NCBI GenBank assembly: GCA_019671005.1
Contig: CM033711.1
Span: 57,151,049 to 57,215,048 of the forward strand
Source: Hibiscus mutabilis
Lineage: Eukaryota > Streptophyta > Magnoliopsida > Malvales > Malvaceae
Length of the DNA: 64,000 nucleotides
Reading direction: 5' to 3'
Positions within the stretch are counted from its first letter, which is position 1; every line of letters starts with the position of its first letter. Both the position numbers and the translations under genes were made by a program. The notes under the pieces were generated by a model. That model ran no database searches. It saw only the letters and a list, made by a program, of their open reading frames with translations, and was not told where the DNA came from. Shown in pieces: positions 11,109 to 22,270 of the stretch.

Positions 11109-12998
11109 TGTAAAAGCTCCTACCCGATGTAGAAGATAAACTGGCTTAGGATGTGTTACTGGTAAACAAACGAACGTTCTTTAAAGAATACCTTGTTATA
11201 ACCAATAACTCATGCCTTCAAAAGCCAGGGCAACTAAAAACCTTTTTTAACAATTATTTTAAAGGTCTCACATCAACTCCCAAACAAACACAAACATGTG
11301 GTACATACTAAGGACATTACACACAAATCACTAGATCTTAACATGACTTTGCCTTCTATGCTCACCAAAATCGCATGGTTCACTAAGAAAACACTACTAA
11401 TGCATAAGATCTCTTTTTAATCATACATACTTTTAAACTCGACTCGACTATAAGCTTGCATATTTCTAAATCATTTAATGTCTTATCGGTATACGATTAT
11501 GAAATAAGCTTCACATAACACTACCCAACATATATTTTTTTGCAACATGCATTTAAAGCTTTTTCCTATCATGGTTTCACTAGCAAGTATCCATTTTAAG
11601 TCTTATTTACATAGCTTAAGCTATAAACTCATAGATCAACATTCAATTAGTCAATTAAGTGATTACTTAGCATGGATATACATGCGCACAACTTATTCTA
11701 TTTACCAATAACATCTGTATCTTCACGACCAAGCTTTCATAAAATTAACCAATCGTTAACCATTTTTGAAACCTTTACAAATCTACATAATACTTAACTT
11801 ACGTAGCAAGCAAGGTGATCATCCATTTAACATCTCAAATCTCTAGTCAAATTACCCAAATTATACTATTAGCAACTACCAGATTATCTATACTAGGTAA
11901 AAGTCATTTTTGCTTCCTAAGATCCAATTATTTTGATACTTAAACAAATTATATGCAGTTACGTACATCCTTCAAAAAGTAGGACCAGAACAAAGTGCAT
12001 TAACATCCAACTTTGATAATTTTAAACCGTTAGGCTAGATATTCAAACCACTCTAGTTTTATTTAGTGTCTAACAAATTATAGGATTTATATATAACAAC
12101 TTGCAACCCACAAGTATCATAACAACTATTAACTTAGAATTTTAAAGATACTTAGGAAACTACATAATCACCCCCACAATTATATCAAAAAGGGAAGCAA
12201 CAAGCAAGAAATAATTATAAGCACATTATAGAACTTGGATACTTATCAGACATATACAAATATAAACCAAAATGGAATCTAAATGCATTATGCAACTTAA
12301 TATCTATGTGCCACCATCTAGGAGTTCTAAAGATAATGATTCGATTCAAACAAAGATCCTTGTGATCACGTCCAAACTCGAAAGAAACCGAAGGTACCTT
12401 ACCCGAAATGCATGTAAATAATTGAGTAAGTGTAAGGTTAGTAAGGTAGCTTAATCAACTAATTTATATGAAACAAAACCTCTATATTAGAACTCTATAC
12501 TTCCTCAACTCATTGGATCTAAGCATTTAGGAAGCTAGATCAATCAAAACTCATTGCTTAACGAGTTCGAAAATAACATTTACTACAAAGCATACCAAAT
12601 CACACAATAACACGTTGGTTCAAGTAAGTCCCTTAGGAACTCCTAGCCCTCACATAAATAACACATGATTGCATTTCATATAAGTTACTAACATAGCATT
12701 TTGTGGACATTATTAATTGTCTCACATGTTATCAATCTAGCATATCAGCATGCAAGTTACTTATCACATAAGATAACATGTACATAAGATCCTATTCGTG
12801 ATATACTCATATATGTTGATAGCATCCCAATACATATTTGTTTATGAGCTAAACAATCCTAATTCATGTACTTTCATATATATATATATACTTAAATCAA
12901 TCCACCACTTGTTGGTACTTATCATAACAACCTATGTATTTTTATGTTTATAAAAAATTGTCTATTTAAAACATGTATAAAGACAAACATATCAAAAC

Positions 12999-13446
12999 AG
13001 TCCACGATTCAAGGCATATATATATATAATCCACATGTATGCACAATTAAACAATTCAAAACAATCCATGACTTTATCATTTATAGACAAAACAAACCAT
13101 TTAAATCCACATGTATGCATAATTAAAATTTTCAAAACAATCCATAACTTTATCCTTTATAGACAAAACAATCCATTTAACATGTATGCTCAGTCAAACA
13201 TTGCAACATAGTCCATGAATTTATCTTTTACAGACAAAACAATCCATTTAACATGTATGCTCAGTCAAACATTTCAAAACAGTCCATGACTTTATCTTTT
13301 ATAGACAAAACTGTCCATTTAACATGTATGCTCAGTTAAACATTTCAAAACAGTCCGTGACTTTATCTTTTATAGACAAAACAGTACGTTTAACATTTAT
13401 GCTCAGTTAAACATTTCAAAACAATCCATGACTATCATTTATAGAC
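12999..13446 (-). repeat. 71-bp dimeric tandem array (AAACAGTCC boxes spaced 31 and 40 bp)
   Basis: About six units lie in the D2 LTR. Box starts (AGTCC or AATCC variants) fall at 13,139, 13,170, 13,210, 13,241, 13,281, 13,312, 13,352, 13,383 and 13,423, giving spacings 31, 40, 31, 40, 31, 40, 31, 40. Earlier, more worn boxes are at 12,999, 13,028, 13,063 and 13,094. Words between boxes include CATGTATGCTCAGT and TTTATAGACAAAAC. The array is cut by the E1 LTR at 13,451. Confidence 0.9.
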
Positions 13447-13450
13447 AAAC

Positions 13451-15480
13451 TGTAACACCCCCTTCTCGGCCTGGTAGAGAACCGGGTCAGAAAGTGCTAC
13501 CAAAAAACATATCGGAGTTTCGAAAGCTTAATTGGAGTACAAAAACTTATTGGAATCATTTATTAATCTTTTTTAAGGCTTAACAAAATCATCTTATTAA
13601 GACTTACACAATTCGGGATTAGTTTTAACCATTTTTGAACTTAGGGACTAATTCATACTTTTTACAAATTGAAGGTTCTTATCAAAATTTCTTTTCACTA
13701 ACCTGCAATTAAACTTACCAATTATTAACTTGTGAAATTTTGTTATTAACGGAGATCGTTTACCTATCCAATAAGGCCATTTAAATATTTAGTGATCAAT
13801 TTGCAAACATCTTAAAACTGGTTGCTATGTCTTTTAACAGAATTAACTAACTTCGTAGCGATACGCTTAAGGCCGTATCGGTACGCTAGACCAAATTTTC
13901 AAGTTTTTAGATCCAAGGATAACAACTCGTGTCGATACACCTAAGCTCGTATCGACACACGTTGACTTAGGTTGATCCGTTTTGGTACAGCCAACAGTCG
14001 TATCAATACAATTTATTTTTTAGACATTGCTGTCAAAATTCGTACCGATACACCCCCTCTACGTATCGATATGCCTAGTTTCACTTGGCCCAATTATGCA
14101 AGGCTGTATCGATATGCCATCACCCGTACCAATGCGCTTGCCTTGTAATGATAGATTTTTATTGGTTTTTATCGAACTAACCTACCATTTGTTGTCCAAA
14201 CATTGCCAAATTTTACCAGTAAGTCTAACATCTATCTTTTTAATAGCATACAAAATTTTATAATGTTTCGAATCCATTTACCTAGTTTTTATCTTTTAAC
14301 GATTTTAGGCTCATTTAAATAGCTTAACCAATTTGCATACATACCATATTGGCCAATAAACATTTGGTCACCTTTAGGCTATTACACACACATCAAAAGG
14401 TACATACATAGTATGTTGAGACCATATGCCACCTTACTAGGAGTTCAAGGCAAAAGATAAGCATACATATGATTCGTAGGAGTGACTTGCAACCGCAATA
14501 CACGATCGAAGGTCATAATTCTTTAAGATCCTGAAATACATGAGACACACGGATATTAGGCTTACATAGCCTAGTGAGGTAGTCATAACAAATGCACAAC
14601 TAGTTTATCAAATGCATGAATAACATATAGGCATGCTTGGTAAATTTTATATAGCATCAATCTTGTAAAATCATATTCAAACAAATTATCATGATTTCAT
14701 GTAGCAATTTGTAAACATAATAACATATTATTTCCTTGGACGTGGTAACCAGTGGATATGCAGTTCGTAGCCTTGAGCCATAGCTTTGGATAATGTCCCT
14801 TACACAATCTATTCTTTTCTCCCCCATATATAGGTCGTGGTCCCAAAACCGTAGTCCAATCCCTTACTTGGTGAGCTCGAATAACCCTATGGCATGCCAA
14901 TTGTATCCAATGTCCACAATGTCCAAGATCACATATTTCATCATAATTCTTACCTTTCGGATCACATTATATCAGATAACAAATCAAGCCTTAGCTCCAC
15001 ATAACATATGAATCAGATATCACATATGAATTTACAAATATATCAAACATTATTGAAGCTTACCATTCTTACCATTAGAGTCCATATATGCTTACTCTAC
15101 TTGAGCCTTTACACAAAAATGCAATTATAACAAAAAATGAATGCAATGTGATGGCACCTTCTCCATCCCTTGACACGACTACACTCATCTTGATTCGGAA
15201 GCTTTCAAGGTTCCCGAATTACGATTCCTTTGCTCCTAGCTTTGGTTGGAGATGATGGATTGGTTTCCTCCAACTCTTGAGCTAGTTCAAATTTAAATAG
15301 TACATTAGAATTAAACCTATTAGCTCACAAAAATTTTCCAAGCTCATCAAAGCTCGTAGACAACATCGAAATAAGAAAATTAATCTACTAACACATAGGC
15401 TTGACTTAGATGTTCAAAGTTTGATTCTTGAAATTACTTCTCAAAGATCAAATGAATCGTTGAATCGATAAGGGAGTTTC
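13451..15480 (-). repeat. LTR of element E1 (right end lost)
   Basis: The LTR begins at 13,451 with TGTAACACCCCC. Its first 1.1 kb matches the LTRs starting at 58,341 and 63,102 (landmarks GGCCTGGTAGAGAA, a palindrome cluster, CCTAGTGAGGTAG near 14,570). The right end should finish in TGTTACA next to a purine tract, but both are missing, and the boundary to pol near 15,480 is a deletion junction. It contains no gene. Bases 13,446-13,450 (CAAAC) would be one half of a target duplication, which cannot be tested. Confidence 0.78.
13855..14136. repeat. Palindrome cluster 1 (GTATCGATAC-like pairs) in E1 LTR
   Basis: Ten copies start at 13,855, 13,875, 13,929, 13,949, 13,980, 14,000, 14,042, 14,063, 14,106 and 14,126. 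They form five pairs with within-pair spacing 20, 20, 20, 21 and 20 bp. Gaps between pairs are 31-54 bp. Individual copies vary at one or two positions (for example GTACCGATAC, GTGTCGATAC), while the pair spacing is held. Confidence 0.9.
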
Positions 15481-16870
15481 ACGTTACTTCTTCCATCGAA
15501 TGACTTCTCCAAAGGACTTTCACTAAGGGCACGGACTTAATACGAAGTCTTTTAACTTCTCGTACAAGAATCTGCATAGGTTTCTCCTCGTACGCCAGAT
15601 TAGACTAATTCTCTATAGACTCTGGCTCAATCACATGAGAAAGATCTGATTGGTTCTTCTGTAGCATAGACACATGGAAGACATTATGGATTTGACTTAA
15701 CTCCTCAATGAGAGGTAGTCGATAAGCAACATGTCCAACTTTCTCGATTATTTCGAATGGGCCAATGAAACGAGGACTCTATTTCCTTTTTTTTCCAAAA
15801 CATAGGAACTTCTTCCATGGCAATACTTTAAGGAAGACTTTCTCACCAACATCATACTGAATGTCTCTTCTTTTTAGATCAACATAAGCTTTCTGTTGGA
15901 CAAATGCAGCTTTGAGCCGACCAATAATGGTCTCCCTTTCTTTAGTTTCCCAAAGTATGTCAGGACCTAACACTTTGCCTTCACCAAGCTTAGTCCAACA
16001 GAGAGAGGTCCTACATCTCCTCTAGTAAAGGGGTTCATAGGGTACCATTTGAATTGAGGCTTGGTAGCTATTGTTGTAAGCAAATTCTACTAAAGGTAGG
16101 GATTTCTCCCGCTTATTCCTGAAGTCAATAACATATGCTCAGAGCATATCTTCTAGAATCTAAAAGGAAGAATCAGAATTTATATGGATTACTTATACAC
16201 ATGGGTAAGAGAGAAATAAGGTTACCTGAATAACCCTTTCAGATTGACCATCGGTCTGATGATGGAAAGTAGTGCTTAAGTGCATTCGAGTTCCCAAAGC
16301 CTCTTGTAGGGTCCTCTAAAACCTAAATGCAAAGCATGGATCACGATCAGAAATAATGGACATCAGAACTCCGTGTAAACGGATAACTTCTCAAATGTAC
16401 AACTCAGTAAGCTTAGGCAAACTAAAATCCATTCTCACCGAAATCAAATGAGCAGATTTGGTGAATCGGTCCACTATGACCCAAATAGCATCATTCCTCT
16501 TCAGTGTCACTGGCAAGCCACTTACGAAGTCTATCGTAATACGTTCCCATTTCTATTGTGAAAGTTCACGGGGTTTTAAAAGATTCGTGCGCACCTTGTG
16601 TTTAGCTTTAACCCGTTGGCAAGTCAAGCACCTAGCCACAAAGTTCGTGATCTCATTTTTTATCTGAACCACCAGTACAATTCTTTCAGGTCCTTATACA
16701 TCTTAATAGCTCTAGAATAGATAGAAAATGGGCTCAAATGAGCTTCATTCAGGATTTGATCCCGAATATCATCATCTTCGGGGACACAAATGCGGTTCCA
16801 AAAACACAACAGACCATCATAATTCATAGCAAAATCAGGATATGGGCTATCCTTGTTCTTTTCAATAAGA
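15481..16870 (-). pseudogene. pol: E1 integrase (all three catalytic residues readable, broken)
   Basis: The C-terminal part is open at 15,779-15,973 (RDIQYDVGEKVFLKVLPWKK). Upstream, the core reads VIVDRFTK (first Asp, about 16,475), ISDRDP (second Asp, about 16,360) and TDGQSERVIQ (Glu, about 16,247), so the DDE triad survives in the reading. A Trp codon between them has become TAG. The zinc-binding region lies near 16,600-16,760. The chromodomain is cut after VKVLWRSHS near 15,480-15,510 by the junction with the LTR. Confidence 0.82.
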
Positions 16871-16872
16871 GT

Positions 16873-17345
16873 TTACAACTTTTCATTAGACTCTTGGAGG
16901 GCTTTGATCCGAGACACAATGGTTGACTGAACTCTCAATTCAGTCAATAATTTGCCATGCTTATTGAGCAGAAAGTGAGCATTCAAACAACTCAAAGAGG
17001 GAGTAGGTTTCCGACTAAGAGCATCAACTATGACATTGGCTTTACCGGGGTGGTAATCAATAACCAAGTCGTAGTCTTCCAAAAGCTCCATCCACCGATG
17101 TTGAAAGAGATTCAACTCTTTTTGAGTCAGAAGATATTTCAGACTTTTGTGATCAATGTACAAGTAACACTTATCACTATAAGGATAATGCCACCAAATC
17201 TTTACGGCAAACACAACAGTGGCCAACTCCAGATCATGTGTCAGATAGTTTAGTTCATGTGGTTTAAGCCAGCGTGAAGCATATGCTATGATTTTTCCTT
17301 CATGCATTAACACACAACCTAACCCAGGTGGGATGCATCACTTTA
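16873..17345 (-). pseudogene. pol: E1 RNase H and link to integrase
   Basis: A 146-codon open segment (16,873-17,313) reads MHEGKIIAYASRWLKPHELN, DLELATVVFAVKIWWHY, DHKSLKYLLTQKELNL and YHPGKANVIVDALSRKP, then the linker to integrase (NAHFLLNKHGKLL). At its start the Tyr of YSDAS is a stop and a frameshift follows near 17,320, so the domain is separated from RT. This is the best-preserved open stretch of E1. Confidence 0.85.
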
Positions 17346-17772
17346 TACGGTGAAGTCCTTGCCTAACTCAGATTGCACCAAGACAGGGGCATGGGTTAGG
17401 ACTTGCTTAAGCTGATCAAAACTTCTTTGTTGTTCCACAGTCCACGCGAATAGGGGTTTTTTTACGAAGAATTTTCATCTAGCGTGCATCAATCATAGAG
17501 AATCCCTTAACGAATCTACAGTAGTTGTCTGTAAGGCCCAAAAAGCTTGAATTCAGAGGAATCCAGTCAAGAACTGCTTGAATCTTCTTTAGGTCAACTT
17601 GAATTCCTGCAGAAGAAATCACATGTCCTAAAAAGGATACTTTAGATAGCGAGAACTCGCATTTGCTAAACTTAGCGTATAGTTGTTTCGCCTAGAGAGT
17701 CTGTAGCACAATCGGGAGATGTTCTTCATGCATGGAAGAGTCCTCGGAATAGATCAAGATGTCGTCTATGAT
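17346..17772 (-). pseudogene. pol: E1 reverse transcriptase, C-terminal part, cut at the catalytic motif
   Basis: The reading runs back from the connection (QVDLKKIQAVLDW near 17,580) to DDILIYSEDSSMHEEHLPIV near 17,700-17,770. The element ends exactly at the catalytic Asp-Asp. Beyond 17,772 the sequence becomes plus-strand integrase of family B. The RT fingers and palm, protease, gag and 5' LTR of E1 are absent. Confidence 0.82.
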
Positions 17773-18953
17773 GTAAGTGTTTGGTTTGTCAGCGTGTGAA
17801 GGCTGAGCATCAGATTCCATCTGGGTTGTTGCAACCATTGAAGATACTAGAATGGAAGTGGGAAAGAATCACCATGGATTTTGTGTCTGGTTTGCCTTTG
17901 ACGTCGTCAAATAAGAACTCTATTTGGGTGATTGTGGACCGTTTGACGAAGTGTGCTCATTTTGTGATGGTACATACGACGTATACCTTGGACAAGTTGG
18001 TGGACTTGTATATCGCCGAGATTGTGCGTTTACATCGTGTACCTAAGTCTATAGTTTTGGATAGGGATCTGAGGTTTACTGCGAGGTTTTGGGAATGTTT
18101 GCATCAAGCCTTGGGTACGCGGTTGAGTTTTAGCACATCTTATCATCCTCAGATGATGGATAGTCTGAGCGAGTTATCCAAGTGTTGGAGGATATGCTTC
18201 ATTGTTGTGTTATAGAGTTTCAGGGTTCTTAGGAGAAACAGTTGCCGTTGGTGGAGTTCGCCTATATCAATAGTTATTAGACAAGTATACAAATGGCACG
18301 TTTTGAGACTTTGTATGGAAGGAAGTGTAGGACGCCTTTGTGTTGGGCGAAAGCAGGGCAAAAGTTGGTTTCCTTGCCGGATATGATTAAGGGAACAACG
18401 AAAAGGGTAAAGATCATTTGTAATCGTTTGAAGGAGGCTTCAGATCGTCAGAAGTCTTATGCGAATTTAAAGTGTAAGGAGATAGAGTATAAGGTTGGTG
18501 ATAAAGTGTTTTTTAAGTTTTTGCCTTGGAAGAAAGTGATGAGGTTTGGTCAAAAAGGTAAATTGATTCCGAGGTTTATTGGACTGTATGAGATGTTAGA
18601 ACGTGTTTGTCTTGTTGCTTATAGGTTGAGGTTGCAGCCTGAGTTGGAAAAGATACATGATGTTTTCCATGTATCCATGCTTCGGAGGTATCGTTCAGAT
18701 CTGTCCCGTGTTATGCCAATTGAGGAAGTTGAGATGAATCCGAATTTGACTTATGATGAGGAATCAGTAAAAATCTTGGATATGGATAGAAAGGTACTTC
18801 GTGGAAAGACCATTGAGTTAGTCAAAGTGTTATGGAGACACCGAGGTGTCGAGGAATCTACGTGGGAGAGGAAGGATGACATGAAGAAGCAGTTTCCTTA
18901 ACTCTTTCCTTCAGGTAAATTTCGAGGATGAAATTTCTTTAGTGGGGGAGAGT
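17773..18953 (+). pseudogene. pol: B1 integrase with chromodomain, plus strand (3' end of a family-B element)
   Basis: The fragment starts in the zinc-binding region (VCQRVKAEHQ at 17,781). The core holds the first Asp (VIVDRLTKC) and the second (VLDRDLRFTARFW). Near 18,155 one base is missing from the HPQTDGQSER region and a Gln codon reads TAG, so the Glu lies in another frame. A 202-codon open segment (18,293-18,901) is intact. It has the C-terminal domain (DKVFFKFLPWKK, RFIGLYEML) and a chromodomain (EESVKILDMDRKVL, ELVKVLWRHRGVEESTWE, DDMKKQFP). The PPT (AGTGGGGGAGAGT, 18,941-18,953) and LTR follow directly. Confidence 0.87.
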
Positions 18954-19193
18954 TGTAACACCCCGATTTTGGGCCTAGAAGTTAGTCGGGTTAGGCTAGA
19001 TGGTTCGTTGAGTTGGTTTCAACAATTTAGGCTAGTTTCGGGATTAATTTGGCATAAATAGTTTTTGGGTAAAATTTAAATATGGGAAAATGTTTTAAAA
19101 TCCTTATTTATTATAAAAGTGATTTTAGTGGAATCAGTTTTGGAAAATGTATTTTGGATGGTTGACATTTTGGAACTAGTGAGTTATCCAAGT
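18954..19193 (+). repeat. Start of B1 3' LTR, truncated after about 230 bp
   Basis: It begins TGTAACACCCCGATTTTGGG immediately after the PPT and matches the reverse complement of the right end of the B2 5' LTR (28,350-28,581). Similarity ends near 19,184. A 16-bp filler that copies integrase sequence follows (19,178-19,193). Confidence 0.85.
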
Positions 19194-19410
19194 AGTTTTT
19201 GAGCCTTGGGTACGAGGTTGAGTTTTAATACATCTTATCATCCTAAGACTCATGGACAGTCTGAGTGAGTTATCCAAGTGTTATATGATATGCTTCGTTG
19301 TTGTGTTATTGAGTTCCATGGTTCTTGGGAGAAACAGTTATCGTTGGTGGAGTCCGCCTATAATAATAGTTATCAGGCTAGTATACAAATGGCGCCTTTG
19401 AAAAGCTTAA
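19194..19410 (+). pseudogene. pol: Second copy of a family-B integrase core fragment
   Basis: This 200-bp piece parallels 18,108-18,300: ALGTRLSF, HPKTHGQSE-like, a stop at CGA turned TGA, then the region up to QMAPL. It lies between the truncated B1 LTR and the truncated B2 LTR, so it is a rearranged scrap. The last bases, about 19,400-19,412, match neither neighbour. Confidence 0.8.
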
Positions 19411-20727
19411 TCTAAACTCCCAAAACATTCCTTTCAAACCTTTGAAAAGTTGTAAACTAGTGCCACTCACCAACTACACCTCGCTTGGCTTGCCGAGGCA
19501 AAATCAAGCTTCCGGGTCCTCTACGACACCTTCCGAAAGTTTCGTATCATCATCCCCTGCTTCTAACCAAAACAAAACAGAGGATTAATGCGTTCCTTTG
19601 CATCAAAATCCCTAGCAATACACAACAACACTTTCCTCCCCCAACAACCAAGCTTTCGCCTAACAAAAATAACTGAAAACATCCACAAAACTTTTCTAAT
19701 ACATCTCCAACTATTACACAGCGAGATTTAGACTTAAACACCATCAATTTGCATCTAAAAACATCTTCTTAATGTTAAAGAATCATCAGCAATCAATTAA
19801 CCCCATAAACAAGCCACCAACCCAAAGATATCAATAACCAAACCTCACAATTTACCTAGTTTCGGGATTCTATTATCAAAATCACTTAAAACAACATATC
19901 AAATCATCATATTATCTCATTATAAACCCAACAAAACCAATCAAAAACAAAGATCCATTGATTGAGGCAAGTAAACCTCAATTAAACCAATTTTCCATAA
20001 ACATACTACCAAAACCCATTAGAAAACCATCATAAGAGACCAAGAACATGGGAATTTCAATAAAGAACATGTCATTAGAGGGAAAGAAGGAAACCTTACC
20101 TTTAATGATGACTTTTCCATCAATTGCAAAGATTTACATGAGAAAACAAGGTTTAAACAACAAGGTTTTGTTAAGAAAACATTAAAGAATCATTTAAGAT
20201 CAAAAAGACAAATCAAATCAGATATTTACCTTAAATCTTTGAAGAGAAAATGATTATTTGGCTAGAGAGAATTTGATAGAAAGTAAATGGGAAAAGAAAG
20301 TAGTTATGTGAGATATATTTTGAGAAAACAAATTGGTTAATTAATTCCCTCCAATTATTTATTTATTAAAACAATTTAAAACTAGCCAATAAAAAGGAAA
20401 AGTCTTAAATATACTCTTGGTCAAAGCTCCCTAAAGATTCTAAGCCTTGATCTCTTACAATTTTGTCACTAAAAATAGTTTTACATATTTTACATTTTGG
20501 TCACTAGTCCCAAAATGTCAACCTTCCAAAATATATTTTCCAAAATTGATTCCACTAAAATCAATTATATAATAAATAATTATTTTAAAACATTTTCCCA
20601 TATTTAATTTTACTCAAAAACTATTTATACTAAATGAATCACAAAACTAGACTAAATTGTCGAAACCAACTCAACGAGCCATCTAGCCAAACCGGCTAAC
20701 TTCTATCCCCAAAATTGGGGCATTACA
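19411..20727 (-). repeat. 3' LTR of B2, left part missing
   Basis: This is the terminal 1.3 kb of a family-B LTR in minus orientation, ending GGGGCATTACA at 20,727. It matches 27,266-28,581 of the 5' LTR base for base over long stretches (for example CCCAAAACATTCCTTTC at the left edge). The other 2 kb of the LTR is lost. There is no gene in it. Confidence 0.88.
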
Positions 20728-20742
20728 ACTCTCCCCCACTTA
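20728..20742 (-). other. Polypurine tract of B2
   Basis: On the minus strand the bases next to the LTR read AGTGGGGGAGAGT, identical to the tract of B1. It primes plus-strand DNA synthesis. Confidence 0.85.
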
Positions 20743-20941
20743 AGAAATTTTGTCCCCGAAATTTACCTGATGGAAAAAAATAAGAAAAATGCTTCTTCAT
20801 GTCATCTTTTCTCTCACACGTAGCTTCCTCGATAGCTCGATGTCTCCTTAACACTTTTCTATCCAAATCCAAGATTTTGACTGGTTCCTCATCACAAGTC
20901 AAATATGGATTTAACTCAACTTCCTCAACTGGAAATAACAT
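20743..20941 (-). pseudogene. pol: B2 chromodomain with internal deletion
   Basis: It reads FPVEEVELNPYLTCDEEPVK, ILDLDRKVLR, then RHRAIEEATCERKDDMKKHF. In B1 the stretch GKTIELVKVLW sits between DRKVLR and RHR; about 11 residues, the central strand of the fold, are missing here. The end (SGKFRGQNFLSGGEL) runs into the PPT. Confidence 0.83.
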
Positions 20942-20942
20942 G

Positions 20943-21915
20943 CGTCAGATCTGACTGATACCTCTAAAGCATGGATACATGGAAAACATCATGTATCTTT
21001 TCCAACTCAGGCAACAACCTCAACCTATAAGCAACAGGGCCAACACATTCCAACATCTCATACGGTCCAATAAACCTCGGACTCAATTTACGTTTTCGAC
21101 CAAATCTCATCACTTTCTTCCAAGGCGAAACCTTCAAAAACACTTTATCACCAACGTCATACTCTATCTCATTATGCCTTAAATCCACGTAAGACTTCTG
21201 ACAACCCGAAGCCTCCTTCAAATGATCACAAAAGATCTTTACCTTCTCCATTGTTCCCTTAATCATATCCAGCAAGGAAATAAACTTTTTTACCGCTTCT
21301 ACCCAACACAAAGGCGTCCTACACTTCCTTCAATACAAATCCTCATAAGACGCCATTTGTATACTAGCCTGATAACTATTGTTATAGGCGAACTCCACCA
21401 ACGACAACTATTTCTCCTAAGAGCCCTAGAACTCAATAACACAACGACGAAGCATATCCTCCAACACTTGGATAATTCACTCATACTGTCCATCCTTCTT
21501 AGGATGACAAGATGTACTAAAACTCAACCGCGTACCCAAGGCTCGATGCAAATATTCCCAAGACCACACGGTAAACCTCAGATCCCTATCCGAAATTATT
21601 GACTTAGGTACACCATGCAAACGCACAATCTCGGCAATATACAAGTTTGCCAACCAGTCCAAGGTATATGTCGTATGCACTGGCATAAAATGGGTACACT
21701 TCGTCAAACGGTCCACAATCACCCAAATAGAGTTTTTCTTTGACGAGGTCAAAGGTAAACCAGACACAAATCCATGGTGATTCTTTCCCACTTCCATTTT
21801 GGTATCTTCAACGGTTGCAACAACCCGGATGGAATCTAATGCTCAGCTTTCACATGCTGACGAACCAAACACTTACCCACAAAACCATCAACATCCTTTT
21901 ACAACCCAACCCAAT
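20943..21915 (-). pseudogene. pol: B2 integrase, N-terminus deleted, frame broken
   Basis: The C-terminal domain is open at 20,964-21,311 (EIEYDVGDKVFLKVSPWKK, RFIGPYEML, ELEKIHDVFHVSML). The core at 21,477-21,797 has the first Asp (VIVDRLTKC) and second Asp (ISDRDLRF). The Glu region is broken by CGA turned TGA just after DGQ (about 21,480). The zinc-binding region keeps only its second half (VGKCLVRQHVKAEH, the second Cys now Arg). It is joined directly to RNase H at about 21,915 by a deletion. Confidence 0.85.
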
Positions 21916-22270
21916 AGTTACTCGGATAATACTCAATTGATAGATCATAATCCTTAAGCAACTTCAGCCATCTTCGTTACCTAAGATTTAACTCCTTATG
22001 TGACATCAAATACTTCAAGCTTTTATAATCCGTATACACCACACACTTCTCACCATATAGGTAATGTCGCCATATCTTCAACGCAAACACCACCGTAGCC
22101 AACTCTATATCATGCGTGGGATAGTTGCGCTCATGCACCTTTAACTACCTCAATGCATAAGCCACCACCCTACCATCCTGCATCAACATAAAACCTAACC
22201 CCACATAGGATGCATCGCTATAAATCACAAACTCTTTTCCCGATTCGGGCTGAATCAAGATTAGAGCTTT
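21916..22270 (-). pseudogene. pol: B2 RNase H, C-terminus deleted
   Basis: It starts FVIYSDASYVGLGFMLMQDG (catalytic Asp in YSD, about 22,230) and reaches WLKLLKDYDLSIEYYPS near 21,935. The usual GKANVVADALSR ending and the linker to integrase are missing. At least one stop lies after VVAYALR. Confidence 0.82.

Larger units (their letters stand above)
10303..13450 (-). mobile_element. Non-autonomous Ty3/gypsy-type element, copy D2 (interrupted at both sides)
   Basis: In minus orientation this holds the LTR end 10,303-10,672, an internal domain 10,673-11,108 and the other LTR from 11,109 to 13,450. C1 interrupts it at 10,302 and E1 at 13,450. The internal domain has the same size and content as D1 (about 436 bp), with a clear PPT (10,673-10,687) and a recognisable tRNA-Met PBS at 11,092-11,104. 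The LTR contains the 71-bp tandem array at 12,999-13,446. No protein-coding region is present. Confidence 0.82.
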
